A stretch of DNA of 64,000 nt. It comes from Deltaproteobacteria bacterium (GTDB lineage: Bacteria; UBA10199; GCA-002796325; JACPFF01). A program made the translations under genes and the position numbers. The stretch is taken from positions 62,001 to 126,000 of the forward strand of contig JACPFF010000016.1 in assembly GCA_016183065.1 (NCBI GenBank). The letters run 5' to 3'. Of the stretch, positions 42,516 through 51,953 are shown piece by piece. Within the stretch, counting starts at the first letter, position 1. Each line of letters begins with the position of its first letter. The notes under the pieces were generated by a model, which saw only the letters and a program-made list of their open reading frames with translations, was not told where the DNA came from and searched no databases.

Positions 42516-43952
42516 ATGTCACTCGTGAGCAAGAAAGCCATGCAGCCTCCGCTGGCGCTCTGGGCGCGACTGATTGTTGTGGCCGGGCTCACGTATGTCA
42601 TTGTCCATCTGGCCGGATACATTCTCGTGGCCATCATCGGGCAATTCGGAGATACGGCCACCGCACTGCCAACCGCCATCACCTGGTGGAAGACGCTCGA
42701 GGCGATGGCAGTAGTCACCGCGGTTGTGGTCGTGAGTGGACAGGCTGTTCGGCGACGGGTGCCGCGTCCACCCGCTCCCGTTGCCATTGACCCATGGCTG
42801 AGCGGCCTTGCCCACGATGCTGAGCGGATCAACTTGAGTCCCAGCGTGGCACGAGCCGTGATCAGGGACCTCTCGCTCCTCTATGCGATTGGCCGGGGGA
42901 TCAGCGCCACCATCGAACTCGACGAACTGTTGAATCGCATTACCGAACTCCTGCAACGGCACCTGCGATTGCGTGAATTCGCTGTCCTCTTGTTGGATGA
43001 CGAGGGGCAGTATTTGCAGGTCAAGGCCGCGTACGGGTTTCCCTCGAACCTGCGCGTGCAGGATATGATTTTTCAAATGGGAGAAGGGGTGAGCGGAGAG
43101 GTCGTGCGTACGGGGGAGCAGATCTACGTCCCGGACGTGACGCTGGATCAGCGGTACTTGAGCTATCGCGGCGAGCTTCCGGCGGAAGGGGCGCTCCTCT
43201 CCCTGCCGTTGCGATACAAAAAGGAAATTCTGGGAGTCGTCAATTTTGGTCGCAAGAAATGCCGCAGTTTTTCCGACAGTGAAATCCGGTTGCTTGCGCT
43301 CGTGGCCAACCAGATCAGTCTGGCCATTGCCAATGCACGTCTCTACAGCAAGACGCGTGAACTGGCCGTCCGCGACGATCTGACGGGGCTCTACAATCGC
43401 CGGCATTTTCTCGAGGTGTTGCAGATTGAATGGAAGCGGGCGGTCCGTTTTCATCGCGGCCTTGCAGTGCTGATGCTCGATGTCGACCATTTCAAGGCAT
43501 TTAACGACGACTTTGGCCATCTGCATGGCGACCATGTTCTGCGGGAGATTTCGGCGTTGTTACGGCGGAACCTGCGTGAGGTCGATACCCTGGCGCGCTT
43601 TGGCGGGGAGGAATTTATTGCGTTGCTCCCGGATACGGACCGTGACGGGGCAATACACGTCGGCGAAAAATTGCGTCGCATGGTTGAGCTGGAGCGGTTT
43701 CAGGGGGCGCAACAGGCGGAGAACCATCCGATGACGGTCAGTATCGGGATCTCCGTCTATCCTGACGATGCCCTGCAGATGGATGATCTCATCGACCATG
43801 CCGATATTGCCCTCTATGAGGCGAAGGACGGGGGGAGAAACAAGACAGTCTGTTATCCCGCGAACGGGGACGCCTCGGCGCATGCGGTACAACACGGGAC
43901 GGAGCCCCCTGCGCCGGAGAGATCATTCGCCGAGCCAGAGGTAGATGAGTAG
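42516..43952 (+). CDS. Membrane-bound GAF-GGDEF diguanylate cyclase
   Basis: A 478-residue signalling protein: two N-terminal membrane helices (about residues 14-75), a GAF sensor domain (~115-275), and a GGDEF domain with 'LTGLYNRRHF' and the active-site GGEEF near residue 363. The inhibitory-site pattern RxxD (REVD) lies five residues before GGEEF, so product inhibition is likely. The sequence suggests an active cyclase making c-di-GMP; a possible receptor is the PilZ protein at 26.5 kb. Its 3' end overlaps that of the NRAMP-like gene by about 30 bp, convergently. Confidence 0.93.
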   Translation: MSLVSKKAMQPPLALWARLIVVAGLTYVIVHLAGYILVAIIGQFGDTATALPTAITWWKTLEAMAVVTAVVVVSGQAVRRRVPRPPAPVAIDPWLSGLAHDAERINLSPSVARAVIRDLSLLYAIGRGISATIELDELLNRITELLQRHLRLREFAVLLLDDEGQYLQVKAAYGFPSNLRVQDMIFQMGEGVSGEVVRTGEQIYVPDVTLDQRYLSYRGELPAEGALLSLPLRYKKEILGVVNFGRKKCRSFSDSEIRLLALVANQISLAIANARLYSKTRELAVRDDLTGLYNRRHFLEVLQIEWKRAVRFHRGLAVLMLDVDHFKAFNDDFGHLHGDHVLREISALLRRNLREVDTLARFGGEEFIALLPDTDRDGAIHVGEKLRRMVELERFQGAQQAENHPMTVSIGISVYPDDALQMDDLIDHADIALYEAKDGGRNKTVCYPANGDASAHAVQHGTEPPAPERSFAEPEVDE

Positions 43953-45188
43953 GCCGTTGCAAGCGAGGAGCATGCCCATCAGGCTGTAGCAGAGGATATT
44001 CATCCGCCGGCTGTTCGTAAATTCTCCCATCAATTCGGTACTACTGGCCAGCTGAATCACAAAGAGCATGACGAACGGGAGGAGGAGGGCGTTGACGACC
44101 TGCGAGAAGACCATGAATGGGAGCAACGGGAAGCGGGGCCACAGGACGGCGATGGCCCCCATGGCAATGATGGCCGTATAGAGGCCGTAAAAATGCGGGG
44201 CCTCGCGAAAGGTCTTGTTGACGCCCGCCTCGAAACCAAGGCCCTCGGAGATGGTGTAGGCAGTGCTCAGCGGCAGGATTGATGCCGCAAAGAGGGAGGC
44301 CACAAAGAGGCCGAACGAAAAAAGGAGCGAGGCGTAATGGCCTGCCAGGGGCCTCAGGGCGAGGCCGGCCTCCGCGGCAGAGGTAATGGCGATTCCGGAT
44401 TTACCGAGCGTGGCGCCGCACGCCATCATGATGAAAAAGGCAACGGTATTGGCCACAATGCAACCGGCCACCACATCCCACTTGGCCAATTGATAATCAT
44501 CGGCCGCGAGCCCCTTTTCCACAACCGCGGCCTGCACATAAAACTGCATCCAGGGTGCAATCGCGGCACCGATGAGCCCGATGACCATGTAGAGATACTG
44601 CTGACTCCACTGGATGCGTGGTGCAAGCACGGCCAGGCCGACTTCTTCCCAGCTCGGTTTCGCCATGACGCCCGAAATGATGTACGCCACATAAAAGAGG
44701 GTGGCAAAGAGAAAGACCTTCTCGACGATCTTGTATGATCCCTTCACGACGAGAAACCAGACAAAGATGGCCGCGAGGGGGACGGAAAGCCACTTCGCAA
44801 TGCCGAAAATTTCAAGACTGGCCGCGACGCCGGAAAACTCGGCAATCGTGTTGCCGATATTGGCAATCAGGAGCGCACTCATCAGATAGAACGTTGTACG
44901 CAATCCTTTTTTTTCGCGGATCAGGTCGGCCAGACCCTTCCCGGTCACGGCCCCCATCCGGAATCCCATCTCTTGCGTCAGGATCAGCATGAGCGTGATG
45001 GGGACGATGGTCCAGAGACAGGCATAGCCAAAGGGGTACGCCCCGGCCATGGAAAAGGTCGCGATACCGCCGGCATCATTGTCGACATTGGCCGTGATAA
45101 AACCGGGGCCGAGGACGGCGAGTGCAATGCCGAGTTTTTTCCACAACCCGCCGGTCGATGGACGGCGGACCTTGATCCATTTCATCAC
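43923..45188 (-). CDS. NRAMP-like divalent metal transporter
   Basis: A 421-residue inner-membrane protein with about 11 hydrophobic helices of the NRAMP (LeuT-fold) family. The unwound-helix-1 site reads 'ANVDNDAGG' (residues 33-41) where manganese and iron NRAMPs have DPGN, and the helix-6 site reads 'IAPWMQFYV' in place of MPHN. The changed metal site suggests a different cation; the NRAMP-related magnesium transporters are the obvious comparison, given the partner gene. The start overlaps the stop of the MgtE-N/CBS gene, so the two are coupled. Confidence 0.8.
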   Translation of the reverse strand: MMKWIKVRRPSTGGLWKKLGIALAVLGPGFITANVDNDAGGIATFSMAGAYPFGYACLWTIVPITLMLILTQEMGFRMGAVTGKGLADLIREKKGLRTTFYLMSALLIANIGNTIAEFSGVAASLEIFGIAKWLSVPLAAIFVWFLVVKGSYKIVEKVFLFATLFYVAYIISGVMAKPSWEEVGLAVLAPRIQWSQQYLYMVIGLIGAAIAPWMQFYVQAAVVEKGLAADDYQLAKWDVVAGCIVANTVAFFIMMACGATLGKSGIAITSAAEAGLALRPLAGHYASLLFSFGLFVASLFAASILPLSTAYTISEGLGFEAGVNKTFREAPHFYGLYTAIIAMGAIAVLWPRFPLLPFMVFSQVVNALLLPFVMLFVIQLASSTELMGEFTNSRRMNILCYSLMGMLLACNGLLIYLWLGE

Positions 45189-46477
45189 ATGAGCCCGCTT
45201 TTCTCTCCCCAGGCCGCGTCAATCGCGATGCTGAGGATGTCATCCACGGTGACAATCCCCTGCAGAATGCCCTGGTCATCGATGACCGGCACGGCAAAGA
45301 GATTGTATTTATCGAGAATAAAGGCGACTGCTTTGGCACTGTCATTGACGCGCACGGCAATGGGCCGTTCCCCCATGATCTCCGTGATCGGACGATCCAA
45401 CGGTTCCACCAGGAGCGTCCGAAAGGAGGCAACCCCTTCCAGGTGCTGCTGGTCGTCCACGACATAGGTGTAATACAAGGTCTCGGCAATGCCATGCATC
45501 GCCTTGATCCGCTCAATTGCCTCACCCACGGTACAGGTGACCTGGAGGCGAATCAGTTCCGTGGTCATCAATCCGCCGGCAGAGTCCTCCTCATGGACCA
45601 GCAACTCGGAGAGCTTGTTGGCCTTCCGTACGCTCATGGCCCCGAGGATCCGTTCCCGGTCGCGGCGGGGGACTTCCTGGAGGATATCTGTCGCCTCGTC
45701 CGCTGGCATCCGTTCCAGCACATCGACTGCGGTCTTGATGTCGAGTTCGCTGATCAGTTCCCGCTGGAATCGCTGCTCGAGTTCGCCAAGGATCTCCCCC
45801 TGCATCTCCGAATCGAGGGATTTGAAGAGGGCGACCCGCTGGTAGGGATCGAGTTCGACGAGAATGTCGCTCAGATCCGCGGGCGGGATCTTGTCGAGCT
45901 CGGCCTGCGAGACGGCAAGCGGGATGGTCCCCACCACCGGATTGATGGTGAGCGGTTGGACATACTTCCAGGCGATAAATCCGTCGCGGGTCAGATAGCG
46001 CGCATGGGGATGCACCAGATGCAATGCCCAGTCGACCGGTTTTTCCCATCCCAACCGGCGGATCATGCCGCGCAGGCCCACATCGACATGGGCAATGCGA
46101 AAGCTGCTGTTGACGCGGAGGAGGTGGACGTCGTTGACGCGGACGACCTTGCGATTATACGTGTCCACCACCTGCTGGTCGAGGATGTTGCGTCGCAACG
46201 TCGGTTCCGCCGGGATGGGGGGGTGGCGTGTAAACACCAGCGACTCGAGCGGGAGGCGCACCTGGAAGGCCTCCTGCCGGTGCACGGTGGTCATGTGTAT
46301 CTGCGACCACGGGACGACGACGTATTGGCGGCGGAGTCGACCGGTCCGAATGATGAGTCCGGTTACGGGCGGATAGGTCCCATCAAAATTGATGAGAAAA
46401 TCATGCGGCCACCCGATCCATCGACCATGGCGATCGATGACGTCCCGCTTCTGTAATTGTGTATAAAAGAGAAACAT
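45185..46477 (-). CDS. PRC-barrel, MgtE-N and CBS-pair protein without membrane domain
   Basis: A 430-residue soluble protein. The N-terminal ~200 residues resemble PRC-barrel segments ('FLINFDGTYPPVTGLII', 'QQVVDTYNRKVVRVNDVHLL'). Next is an MgtE N-terminal superhelical domain ('LPLAVSQAELDKIPPADLSD' is its entry; 'DIKTAVDVLERMPADEATDIL'), then a CBS pair ('VGEAIERIKAM', 'GIVTVDDILS'). In MgtE these cytoplasmic domains sense magnesium and gate a channel that is missing here. Coupling to the NRAMP-like gene suggests it gates that transporter. The ATG at 46477 avoids overlap with the upstream gene; 46513 is the alternative. Confidence 0.85.
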   Translation of the reverse strand: MFLFYTQLQKRDVIDRHGRWIGWPHDFLINFDGTYPPVTGLIIRTGRLRRQYVVVPWSQIHMTTVHRQEAFQVRLPLESLVFTRHPPIPAEPTLRRNILDQQVVDTYNRKVVRVNDVHLLRVNSSFRIAHVDVGLRGMIRRLGWEKPVDWALHLVHPHARYLTRDGFIAWKYVQPLTINPVVGTIPLAVSQAELDKIPPADLSDILVELDPYQRVALFKSLDSEMQGEILGELEQRFQRELISELDIKTAVDVLERMPADEATDILQEVPRRDRERILGAMSVRKANKLSELLVHEEDSAGGLMTTELIRLQVTCTVGEAIERIKAMHGIAETLYYTYVVDDQQHLEGVASFRTLLVEPLDRPITEIMGERPIAVRVNDSAKAVAFILDKYNLFAVPVIDDQGILQGIVTVDDILSIAIDAAWGEKSGLM

Positions 46478-46485
46478 GGGCACGC

Positions 46486-47403
46486 TCACATGACATCGAA
46501 GATGTCGGGCCATTCAATATCGCGTTGATACATCCCGGCAAGGAGCGTGCGATCACAGAGTGCCACGAGGTGATCGCCCTGTTCCTTCCGCAACTGCCGG
46601 CGCCGCATGGCGCGCCGCATCCGTTTCATCAGGCGGATGGCCTCCATTTCTCGCGGATGCCCTGTCGGGTCGCCCGAGAGGCAACGAGCCTTGTCGGGCA
46701 ACCGGAGGAATTCATCGACCGTGACGTCGACAAGCCGGCGAAAGTGGACAATCCGCGATTCCTCGAGCGGGAGACGCGACTGCCGCGCAAAGCGGCGGAG
46801 ACTTTCCTGCAACTGCTCCATCTTGTGGATGACGAGAATGCTCTTGAAAATCCGTTTGCTCGTCTTGAACGAAAAGAGGGTCTTTTTCAGGACACGCTCC
46901 AGCAGGCGGTCAAACTCCTGATAATTGCCGCGCACAATGGTGGGGACTGCGCGCCACGCCGATGGCGGGACCGTGAGGTCGAAGCGCATCTCCCAATAGG
47001 CATGCGGCACGACGATCCGCGAGGAGAAACTGCGGATGGTTTTATAGGGGACGAAGTAATTATGCGCGACGACATCGGCCGCAAGATGGACTAGATAGCC
47101 GAAGACCGAGGCCTGGAGACGATCGGAGGTCGCCTCGGAGAGGAGGAGTTTTCCCATCCGCCAGTTATGGCAGTGAAAGAGGTATCCGGCACGCATTTTG
47201 GAGAGAAAGATGTCTGGGCTGACGGCCCCATAGAGAAAGTCATGGGGATAGCGGTGCAGCAGTGCGGCAATCGCCGGAGTGGCCAAAGGAAGTTTTTCGA
47301 GGCAACCCAGCGCAATTTCGAGGTGCATCCCCGGACCCCAAGCGAACGCATCGCTTGGCCATGCCACGATAGAGAGGAGGCATGTGAGAAAAATGCACCA
47401 CAT
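46486..47403 (-). CDS. Zinc-dependent phospholipase C-like exported protein
   Basis: A 305-residue protein with a signal peptide (IFLTCLLSIVAWPSDAFA) followed at once by WGPGMHLEIA, the N-terminal metal-binding start of the zinc-dependent phospholipase C family. 'YGAVSPDIF', 'HCHNW' and 'YLVHLAADVVAHNYFVP' supply the other expected ligands. The C-terminal half is basic and helical. The substrate is unknown. It lies upstream of, and on the same strand as, the MgtE-N/CBS and NRAMP-like genes. Confidence 0.75.
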   Translation of the reverse strand: MWCIFLTCLLSIVAWPSDAFAWGPGMHLEIALGCLEKLPLATPAIAALLHRYPHDFLYGAVSPDIFLSKMRAGYLFHCHNWRMGKLLLSEATSDRLQASVFGYLVHLAADVVAHNYFVPYKTIRSFSSRIVVPHAYWEMRFDLTVPPSAWRAVPTIVRGNYQEFDRLLERVLKKTLFSFKTSKRIFKSILVIHKMEQLQESLRRFARQSRLPLEESRIVHFRRLVDVTVDEFLRLPDKARCLSGDPTGHPREMEAIRLMKRMRRAMRRRQLRKEQGDHLVALCDRTLLAGMYQRDIEWPDIFDVM

Positions 47404-47549
47404 TGGGACCCCTTCGATTGTCTCTTGCGACTGCCATCATCGTCCATAAACGGGGGCGTCATACAGGAATCGGTAGAGAATGCAAGAAGAACACACATGG
47501 ATACACGCGCTGCTTGCGTTCCATGCGAGATCCACGCTAGAGACCATGG

Positions 47550-48284
47550 ATGACTGATACACGCTCGGCACTCCTCTCCGCGGTGCACCAGCAATTCTGT
47601 GCGCTCGAACGGATGGGCCTCACCATGGTGCCACGCAGTCCGTCTTCAACACCGGGCCCGATGCAGGATCGTTGTGCGCAAGCTGCGGTACCGGAGTCGT
47701 TGGCACAGATCCGTGCCGATCTCGGCGCGTGTCAGCGGTGTCCATTGTGCCAGGGACGGACACAGATTGTTTTTGGCGTCGGGAACCCGCAGGCCGCACT
47801 CATGTTCGTCGGGGAAGGACCCGGTGCCGATGAGGATCTCCAGGGCGAACCCTTTGTAGGACGTGCCGGGCAGCTCCTCGACAAAATTATTCAGGCGATG
47901 GGGTTGCAGCGGAGCGAGGTCTACATTGGCAATATCGTCAAGTGTCGTCCTCCCGGCAATCGGGCGCCGCTTCCCAACGAGGCGGAGACGTGTCTGCCGT
48001 TTCTCATGCGGCAGATCGCCGCCATTCAGCCGAAGGTGATCGTGACCTTGGGGAGTATTGCCACGCAATATCTCTTGGGGGATGCGTCGATCAAAATCAC
48101 CAGGGTGCGCGGTATGGTGCGGACCTGGCATGGCACTGCGCTGATGCCGACCTATCATCCCGCATTTCTCTTGCGCAATCCGGCCATGAAGCGCGCCGTC
48201 TGGGAGGATATGCAAAAAGTGATGGGTCTGCTGGGCGGTTCATCCCCCGGGCGGAGTAAACCCACCGCTCCTTATTGCACCTGA
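47550..48284 (+). CDS. udg: Family 4 uracil-DNA glycosylase (Fe-S)
   Basis: A 244-residue base-excision repair enzyme. The first iron-sulphur ligands are in 'CQRCPLC' and the next in '[11 protein letters not shown]'. The catalytic motif GEGPGADED and the late '[11 protein letters not shown]' loop are intact. The first 60 residues are an extension. The C-terminal tail after 'KVMGLLGG' overlaps the convergent pilin-like gene by 13 bp. Confidence 0.92.
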   Translation: MTDTRSALLSAVHQQFCALERMGLTMVPRSPSSTPGPMQDRCAQAAVPESLAQIRADLGACQRCPLCQGRTQIVFGVGNPQAALMFVGEGPGADEDLQGEPFVGRAGQLLDKIIQAMGLQRSEVYIGNIVKCRPPGNRAPLPNEAETCLPFLMRQIAAIQPKVIVTLGSIATQYLLGDASIKITRVRGMVRTWHGTALMPTYHPAFLLRNPAMKRAVWEDMQKVMGLLGGSSPGRSKPTAPYCT

Positions 48285-48733
48285 ATATACCCGGTGGTGG
48301 CCACGATGGTGACCGTGCGCGTTTGATTCCCAAGGCTCAACTGGCACTGTGTCCCGCCGCCAATCGACGGGCGGCCAAGGGTATCGAATTCAATCTGATA
48401 GGCGCCGCCGAATGCCACTCCATCATAGCCGGTGTTGAAATCGATCGAGAGGGCCTGCTGCGTGTGGGGGTCCGTGATGAGATTGCCGGGATTCTGGCAA
48501 TAAATCGAATAGCTGTTGGCCCCTGTGGTGATCATCCCGCAGTTGGATTCCTCGGCAGCGGCCGTCTGTTGGGCGTATCGGAGATCGGATTCCAGCCGAC
48601 GGGTCGCACGGTCGAGCGCGTTTGAGGTGAAATCGACCGTTGTCAGAAAAACGCCGACACTCAACGCCACCATGAGTGTCGTCAGGGTGAGCTCAATCAA
48701 TGTAAAACCTCGGGGACGAACCTTCTTCATCAC
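48272..48733 (-). CDS. Minor pilin, FimT/GspH type
   Basis: A 153-residue type IV prepilin-like protein. It has a short basic leader and the cleavage site RG|FTLIEL with Glu5, a hydrophobic helix, then a beta-rich C-terminal domain with two Cys ('SNCGMI', 'IYCQNP') typical of GspH/FimT. It is the last gene of the five-gene minor-pilin operon. Confidence 0.88.
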   Translation of the reverse strand: MMKKVRPRGFTLIELTLTTLMVALSVGVFLTTVDFTSNALDRATRRLESDLRYAQQTAAAEESNCGMITTGANSYSIYCQNPGNLITDPHTQQALSIDFNTGYDGVAFGGAYQIEFDTLGRPSIGGGTQCQLSLGNQTRTVTIVATTGYIQVQ

Positions 48734-48739
48734 GATGCA

Positions 48740-50086
48740 TTACTGTATGGTCATCAACACCACCAGATCCTGAAAGTCTGCGGCCAGATTATTCGGGTTC
48801 CCGCTCATATTAACCCCCAGTTCGAAGAGGAGGAGGACCTGGTTCGCGTTCAACTGGACCGTGCCATTGTTGAGCAGGTACGGCGCAACGCACTCCGACA
48901 CCGGCTTCTGCCCGCCAAATCCGGCGAGCGGCGGGGCTTCGTCGCCATTCACGAGCGTCTTGACCTGTGCCACATTGCTGGAGGTGTACGTGGCCGAAAA
49001 GAGGGTCTTCTTTCCACTCTTGTACTGGGCCTTTGCTTTGAGCGTATAGGTGGCACCATTGACACTGCTGGTCGAATATTGCTCCCCGCCCTGGACCGGT
49101 TGTCCGCCAAAGAGCGGGGTGTCGTAGCTGCCATTCACGCCCAGCCATGCCCAGACCGGAATGACAGGGCCATAGGCGCCATAGGTGATCTCCGAGCAGA
49201 GCGCATGGACGACGACTGCCTTATTGGCATCGACCACGACATTGCCATCGGCCTCCACGTCATAGCCGGGCGTGGTATCGTCGCCGGTCTCCTCGCCGCC
49301 ACCCTCGCCACTCCCGTTGTCGTTATTCCCGTTATTGCCATTATCCCCGTTGTTGCCGTTTCCGACGATGGGATCGACAAAACTCTTCGTAACGCTGCTG
49401 CCATCGGATAAATACGCGGTGAGGGTGTACGTTTTTCCTGGGAGGAGATTCGTGTTGAATTGCAGCTTGTTAATCGGAATCGGCGAATTGGGATTATTGC
49501 TGGTCAGTGAATAATCGGTGGCATTGATTTTCGTCCCCGAGGCGAATCCGACCTGGTCATCATAGAGCGTAATGATCTGGCTCCCCTGGACCTGCATCAG
49601 GGTCGTTTTTTCCGCAAGATTCGGGGACCATGCAATCGTCCAATCCGTGACGGTCGTCGTTGACAGGCAGGTCTTGAAAATCTTTGCCCCGACGATATTG
49701 TCTGCCGCGCTGTGGGCCCCGGTCACATCGATGTCAAAGCAGTCCTTGCCGAATGGCGTGGTGAGGGTGAAGGTTTTTTTCGCGTTCCCCACCTCCCCCG
49801 TGGCGGTGATGCTCCCCGCATCCGGGAGCGCGGCCACGGTAAACGTCCCACTGCCGAGCGATGCATCCTGCACGACCGGATTGCCCCCCTGATCGATCTT
49901 GTTTTTTGCATACTCGATGCCCGCCTGGGCCAGACCATAGGCCTGATCGGACGCCAGGCTGGCTGTGCCACTCGATTGATTCGTTGAGACGATCGCCACG
50001 GTCGTGGCGCCCATCCCGCTCAGGAGGAACAAGGCCATCACCGCCATGAGCACTGCGGATCCCTGTTGCTGTTTTTTTACGCCCAT
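48740..50086 (-). CDS. PilX-like minor pilin, large paralogue
   Basis: A 448-residue protein. The N-terminus (QQGSAVLMAVMALFLLSGMG) is the PilX-type class of prepilin helix without the classical GFTLIE site. The next 200 residues parallel the upstream paralogue ('DQAYGLAQAGIEYAK', 'LAEKTTLMQVQG'). An Asn/Gly/Glu/Asp-rich linker (about residues 232-265) then leads to an extra C-terminal domain with scattered Cys. The extension is the main difference from its neighbour and may be an adhesive or tip module. Start is the ATG at 50086. Confidence 0.8.
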   Translation of the reverse strand: MGVKKQQQGSAVLMAVMALFLLSGMGATTVAIVSTNQSSGTASLASDQAYGLAQAGIEYAKNKIDQGGNPVVQDASLGSGTFTVAALPDAGSITATGEVGNAKKTFTLTTPFGKDCFDIDVTGAHSAADNIVGAKIFKTCLSTTTVTDWTIAWSPNLAEKTTLMQVQGSQIITLYDDQVGFASGTKINATDYSLTSNNPNSPIPINKLQFNTNLLPGKTYTLTAYLSDGSSVTKSFVDPIVGNGNNGDNGNNGNNDNGSGEGGGEETGDDTTPGYDVEADGNVVVDANKAVVVHALCSEITYGAYGPVIPVWAWLGVNGSYDTPLFGGQPVQGGEQYSTSSVNGATYTLKAKAQYKSGKKTLFSATYTSSNVAQVKTLVNGDEAPPLAGFGGQKPVSECVAPYLLNNGTVQLNANQVLLLFELGVNMSGNPNNLAADFQDLVVLMTIQ

Positions 50087-50102
50087 AATGTCCCCCGCTC
50101 TC

Positions 50103-50849
50103 TTAGTTGTCCACGAAGCTGCTCGATGTGCTACTCCCATCCTTAAAATAGATGGTGATAAAAAACGTTTTGCCGTCAGGAAGATTCTGATCGAACTTCC
50201 ATTTATTGACCGGCGTGACGCCATTATTGTTCGGCATGGTGAAGTCGGTGGCGTCGATCGTGGTGCCCGAAGGGTAGCCGAGCGGGTTATTATAGAGCGT
50301 GTAGAGTTGATCGCCTTGAATCTGCAACAGGGTCGTTTTTTCCTGCAAATCCGGGGTCCACGAAATGGTCCATGCCACGATCGTCGGCATGGAGAGACAG
50401 GATTTGATGAGTTTGATGTTCTCGATATTCGGTCCCGCAGAGACGGCCTCTGCGACGTCCAGCACGACACAATTTTTGCCGAAATTGGTCGTCGTCGAAT
50501 GAGTTTTTTGTGCGTCGCCGACCGTGCCGATGGCCGTGACGAGCCCGGCATCGGGGTTCGTGTTGATGGTAAATGTCCCGGTCCCGAGCGCAACATTTGC
50601 GGCGGAAGGATCGTCGCCCTGATCGATTTCATGTTTGGCATATTCAATGCCGGCCTGTGCCAGGGCATAGGCCTGATCCATGGTGGCGGTCGTCGTCCGT
50701 GTGGCCTGCTGTGTGGAAATGATGGCGAGCGTCGTGCTGCCAAGCCCCGCAAAGAGAAGGAGGGCAATCACGGCCATGAGGACGGCGGAGCCGCGGGAGC
50801 CGCCGGCAGGGGAGTGAGACGACGCGTGATGGTTGGGCATGGTTTGCAT
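50103..50849 (-). CDS. PilX-like minor pilin, short paralogue
   Basis: A 248-residue protein with the PilX-type N-terminal helix (RGSAVLMAVIALLLFAGLG) and the body shared with the larger downstream paralogue ('DQAYALAQAGIEYAKHEIDQG', 'LQEKTTLLQIQGDQLYTLY'). It ends at the point where the larger copy begins its Asn/Gly linker. Tandem duplication followed by domain gain (or loss) is the simple explanation. The start could be 50849 or 50840. Confidence 0.8.
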   Translation of the reverse strand: MQTMPNHHASSHSPAGGSRGSAVLMAVIALLLFAGLGSTTLAIISTQQATRTTTATMDQAYALAQAGIEYAKHEIDQGDDPSAANVALGTGTFTINTNPDAGLVTAIGTVGDAQKTHSTTTNFGKNCVVLDVAEAVSAGPNIENIKLIKSCLSMPTIVAWTISWTPDLQEKTTLLQIQGDQLYTLYNNPLGYPSGTTIDATDFTMPNNNGVTPVNKWKFDQNLPDGKTFFITIYFKDGSSTSSSFVDN

Positions 50850-50856
50850 ACATCCC

Positions 50857-51345
50857 CTACTGAAAGTTGGTGTAGACAAAACTCCGGGGAAAGACCTCGG
50901 ATCGGAGCGTGAAGATCCCCTGCGGAGGGGTGTCCACACGGAGCACGATCGAGATCCGCCGAACACTGGCGATCACATTGGTGATGTTTCCCTGATCATC
51001 GAAATAATTGAACGTCAGCGCGTTCACATTGGGGACGAGCATGGTTTGGCCACGGAAGACGTTGGTGCCCGTCTGGCTGTACTCGGTCGCCACATTGTTT
51101 TCGTCGACGAATTGGAGTTGTGAACCGTTGATCCCCTGGAGATCGCCAGCGTCGAGGAGGAGGAGTTCGCGCGTGATCTGGAACATGGCATGGCGGGCAT
51201 CGTGGAGGGCGCGTGAGCGGGAGGCGGCCAGCGAATAGGAAGCCACAGTCTGTGTCAGGAGCGGTGCGAAGGCGAGCGCGACAATGGACATGATGAGCAT
51301 GCCCAGAATCAGTTCGGTCATGGTAAAGCCGCGTGTCGCGCGCAT
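50857..51345 (-). CDS. Minor pilin, PilW/GspJ-like
   Basis: A 162-residue prepilin with leader MRATRG|FTMTEL (Glu5 present), a long hydrophobic helix and a beta-rich C-terminus. Its size and second place in the operon after a PilV-like gene fit PilW or GspJ. The start at 51345 lies 8 bp after the PilV-like stop. Confidence 0.82.
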   Translation of the reverse strand: MRATRGFTMTELILGMLIMSIVALAFAPLLTQTVASYSLAASRSRALHDARHAMFQITRELLLLDAGDLQGINGSQLQFVDENNVATEYSQTGTNVFRGQTMLVPNVNALTFNYFDDQGNITNVIASVRRISIVLRVDTPPQGIFTLRSEVFPRSFVYTNFQ

Positions 51346-51352
51346 AGGGCCC

Positions 51353-51778
51353 TCAATAGGTCGTGACCAATGTCGTGACCGTAATCTGTTGTGCGGCCGC
51401 ATTGCCCCAGCCGACCGTAATATTGATCCGTTTGAGGCCGGAGCCGGCAAGCGGGGTGATCAAGTCATTCGGATCGACTTCCTGAATGGCGGTGGTCCGC
51501 GTAAATCCGGTAAAGTCACCAACCAGTGCTTCTTGGGGGTAATTGGCATTCAGGATGGTGTTGTATCCCTGATACATTTTGTCGGCGATGACTTGATCCA
51601 TTTTTTCCTGGGCAAGGACCGAGGCCTTGACCGTCATATCGCCATCGAGCATTTGTTGATTGACCGACGTGAAATACGCCATCAGCCCGGCCATACCGAT
51701 GCCGACAACGAGCATCATGAGGATCGAGTCGACCAAGGTAAATCCCCGTCGTTGCCACGACTGATTTTGGAGCGGCAT
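51353..51778 (-). CDS. Minor pilin, PilV/GspI-like
   Basis: A 141-residue prepilin, first gene of the operon, behind a GGGGGGAGC ribosome site. The leader site reads RRG|FTLVDSIL, so position 5 is Asp where nearly all pilins have Glu. The DNA between this gene and the divergent dehydrogenase gene (51780-51950) is AT-rich and should hold both promoters. Confidence 0.82.
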   Translation of the reverse strand: MPLQNQSWQRRGFTLVDSILMMLVVGIGMAGLMAYFTSVNQQMLDGDMTVKASVLAQEKMDQVIADKMYQGYNTILNANYPQEALVGDFTGFTRTTAIQEVDPNDLITPLAGSGLKRINITVGWGNAAAQQITVTTLVTTY

Positions 51779-51953
51779 TGCTCCCCCCTTGTGACGGTCG
51801 CCACCATAATTTTATGCGACTAATTGAGGGTTTTCCATGGGTATAATGCCACCGCGACAGTGGAGCGTATTAATTTAATAATTTCATATTGTTATGAGTT
51901 TTTCAGATTATTCGGTAGACAGTAAAAATATGGCATATTAGCTCGTATTGCCC

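Noticed and set aside
51932-51953. TGGCA...TTGCC upstream of the hydroxyisobutyrate-dehydrogenase-family gene considered as a sigma-54 promoter
   Set aside because: The GG and GC elements are 17 rather than 10 bases apart.
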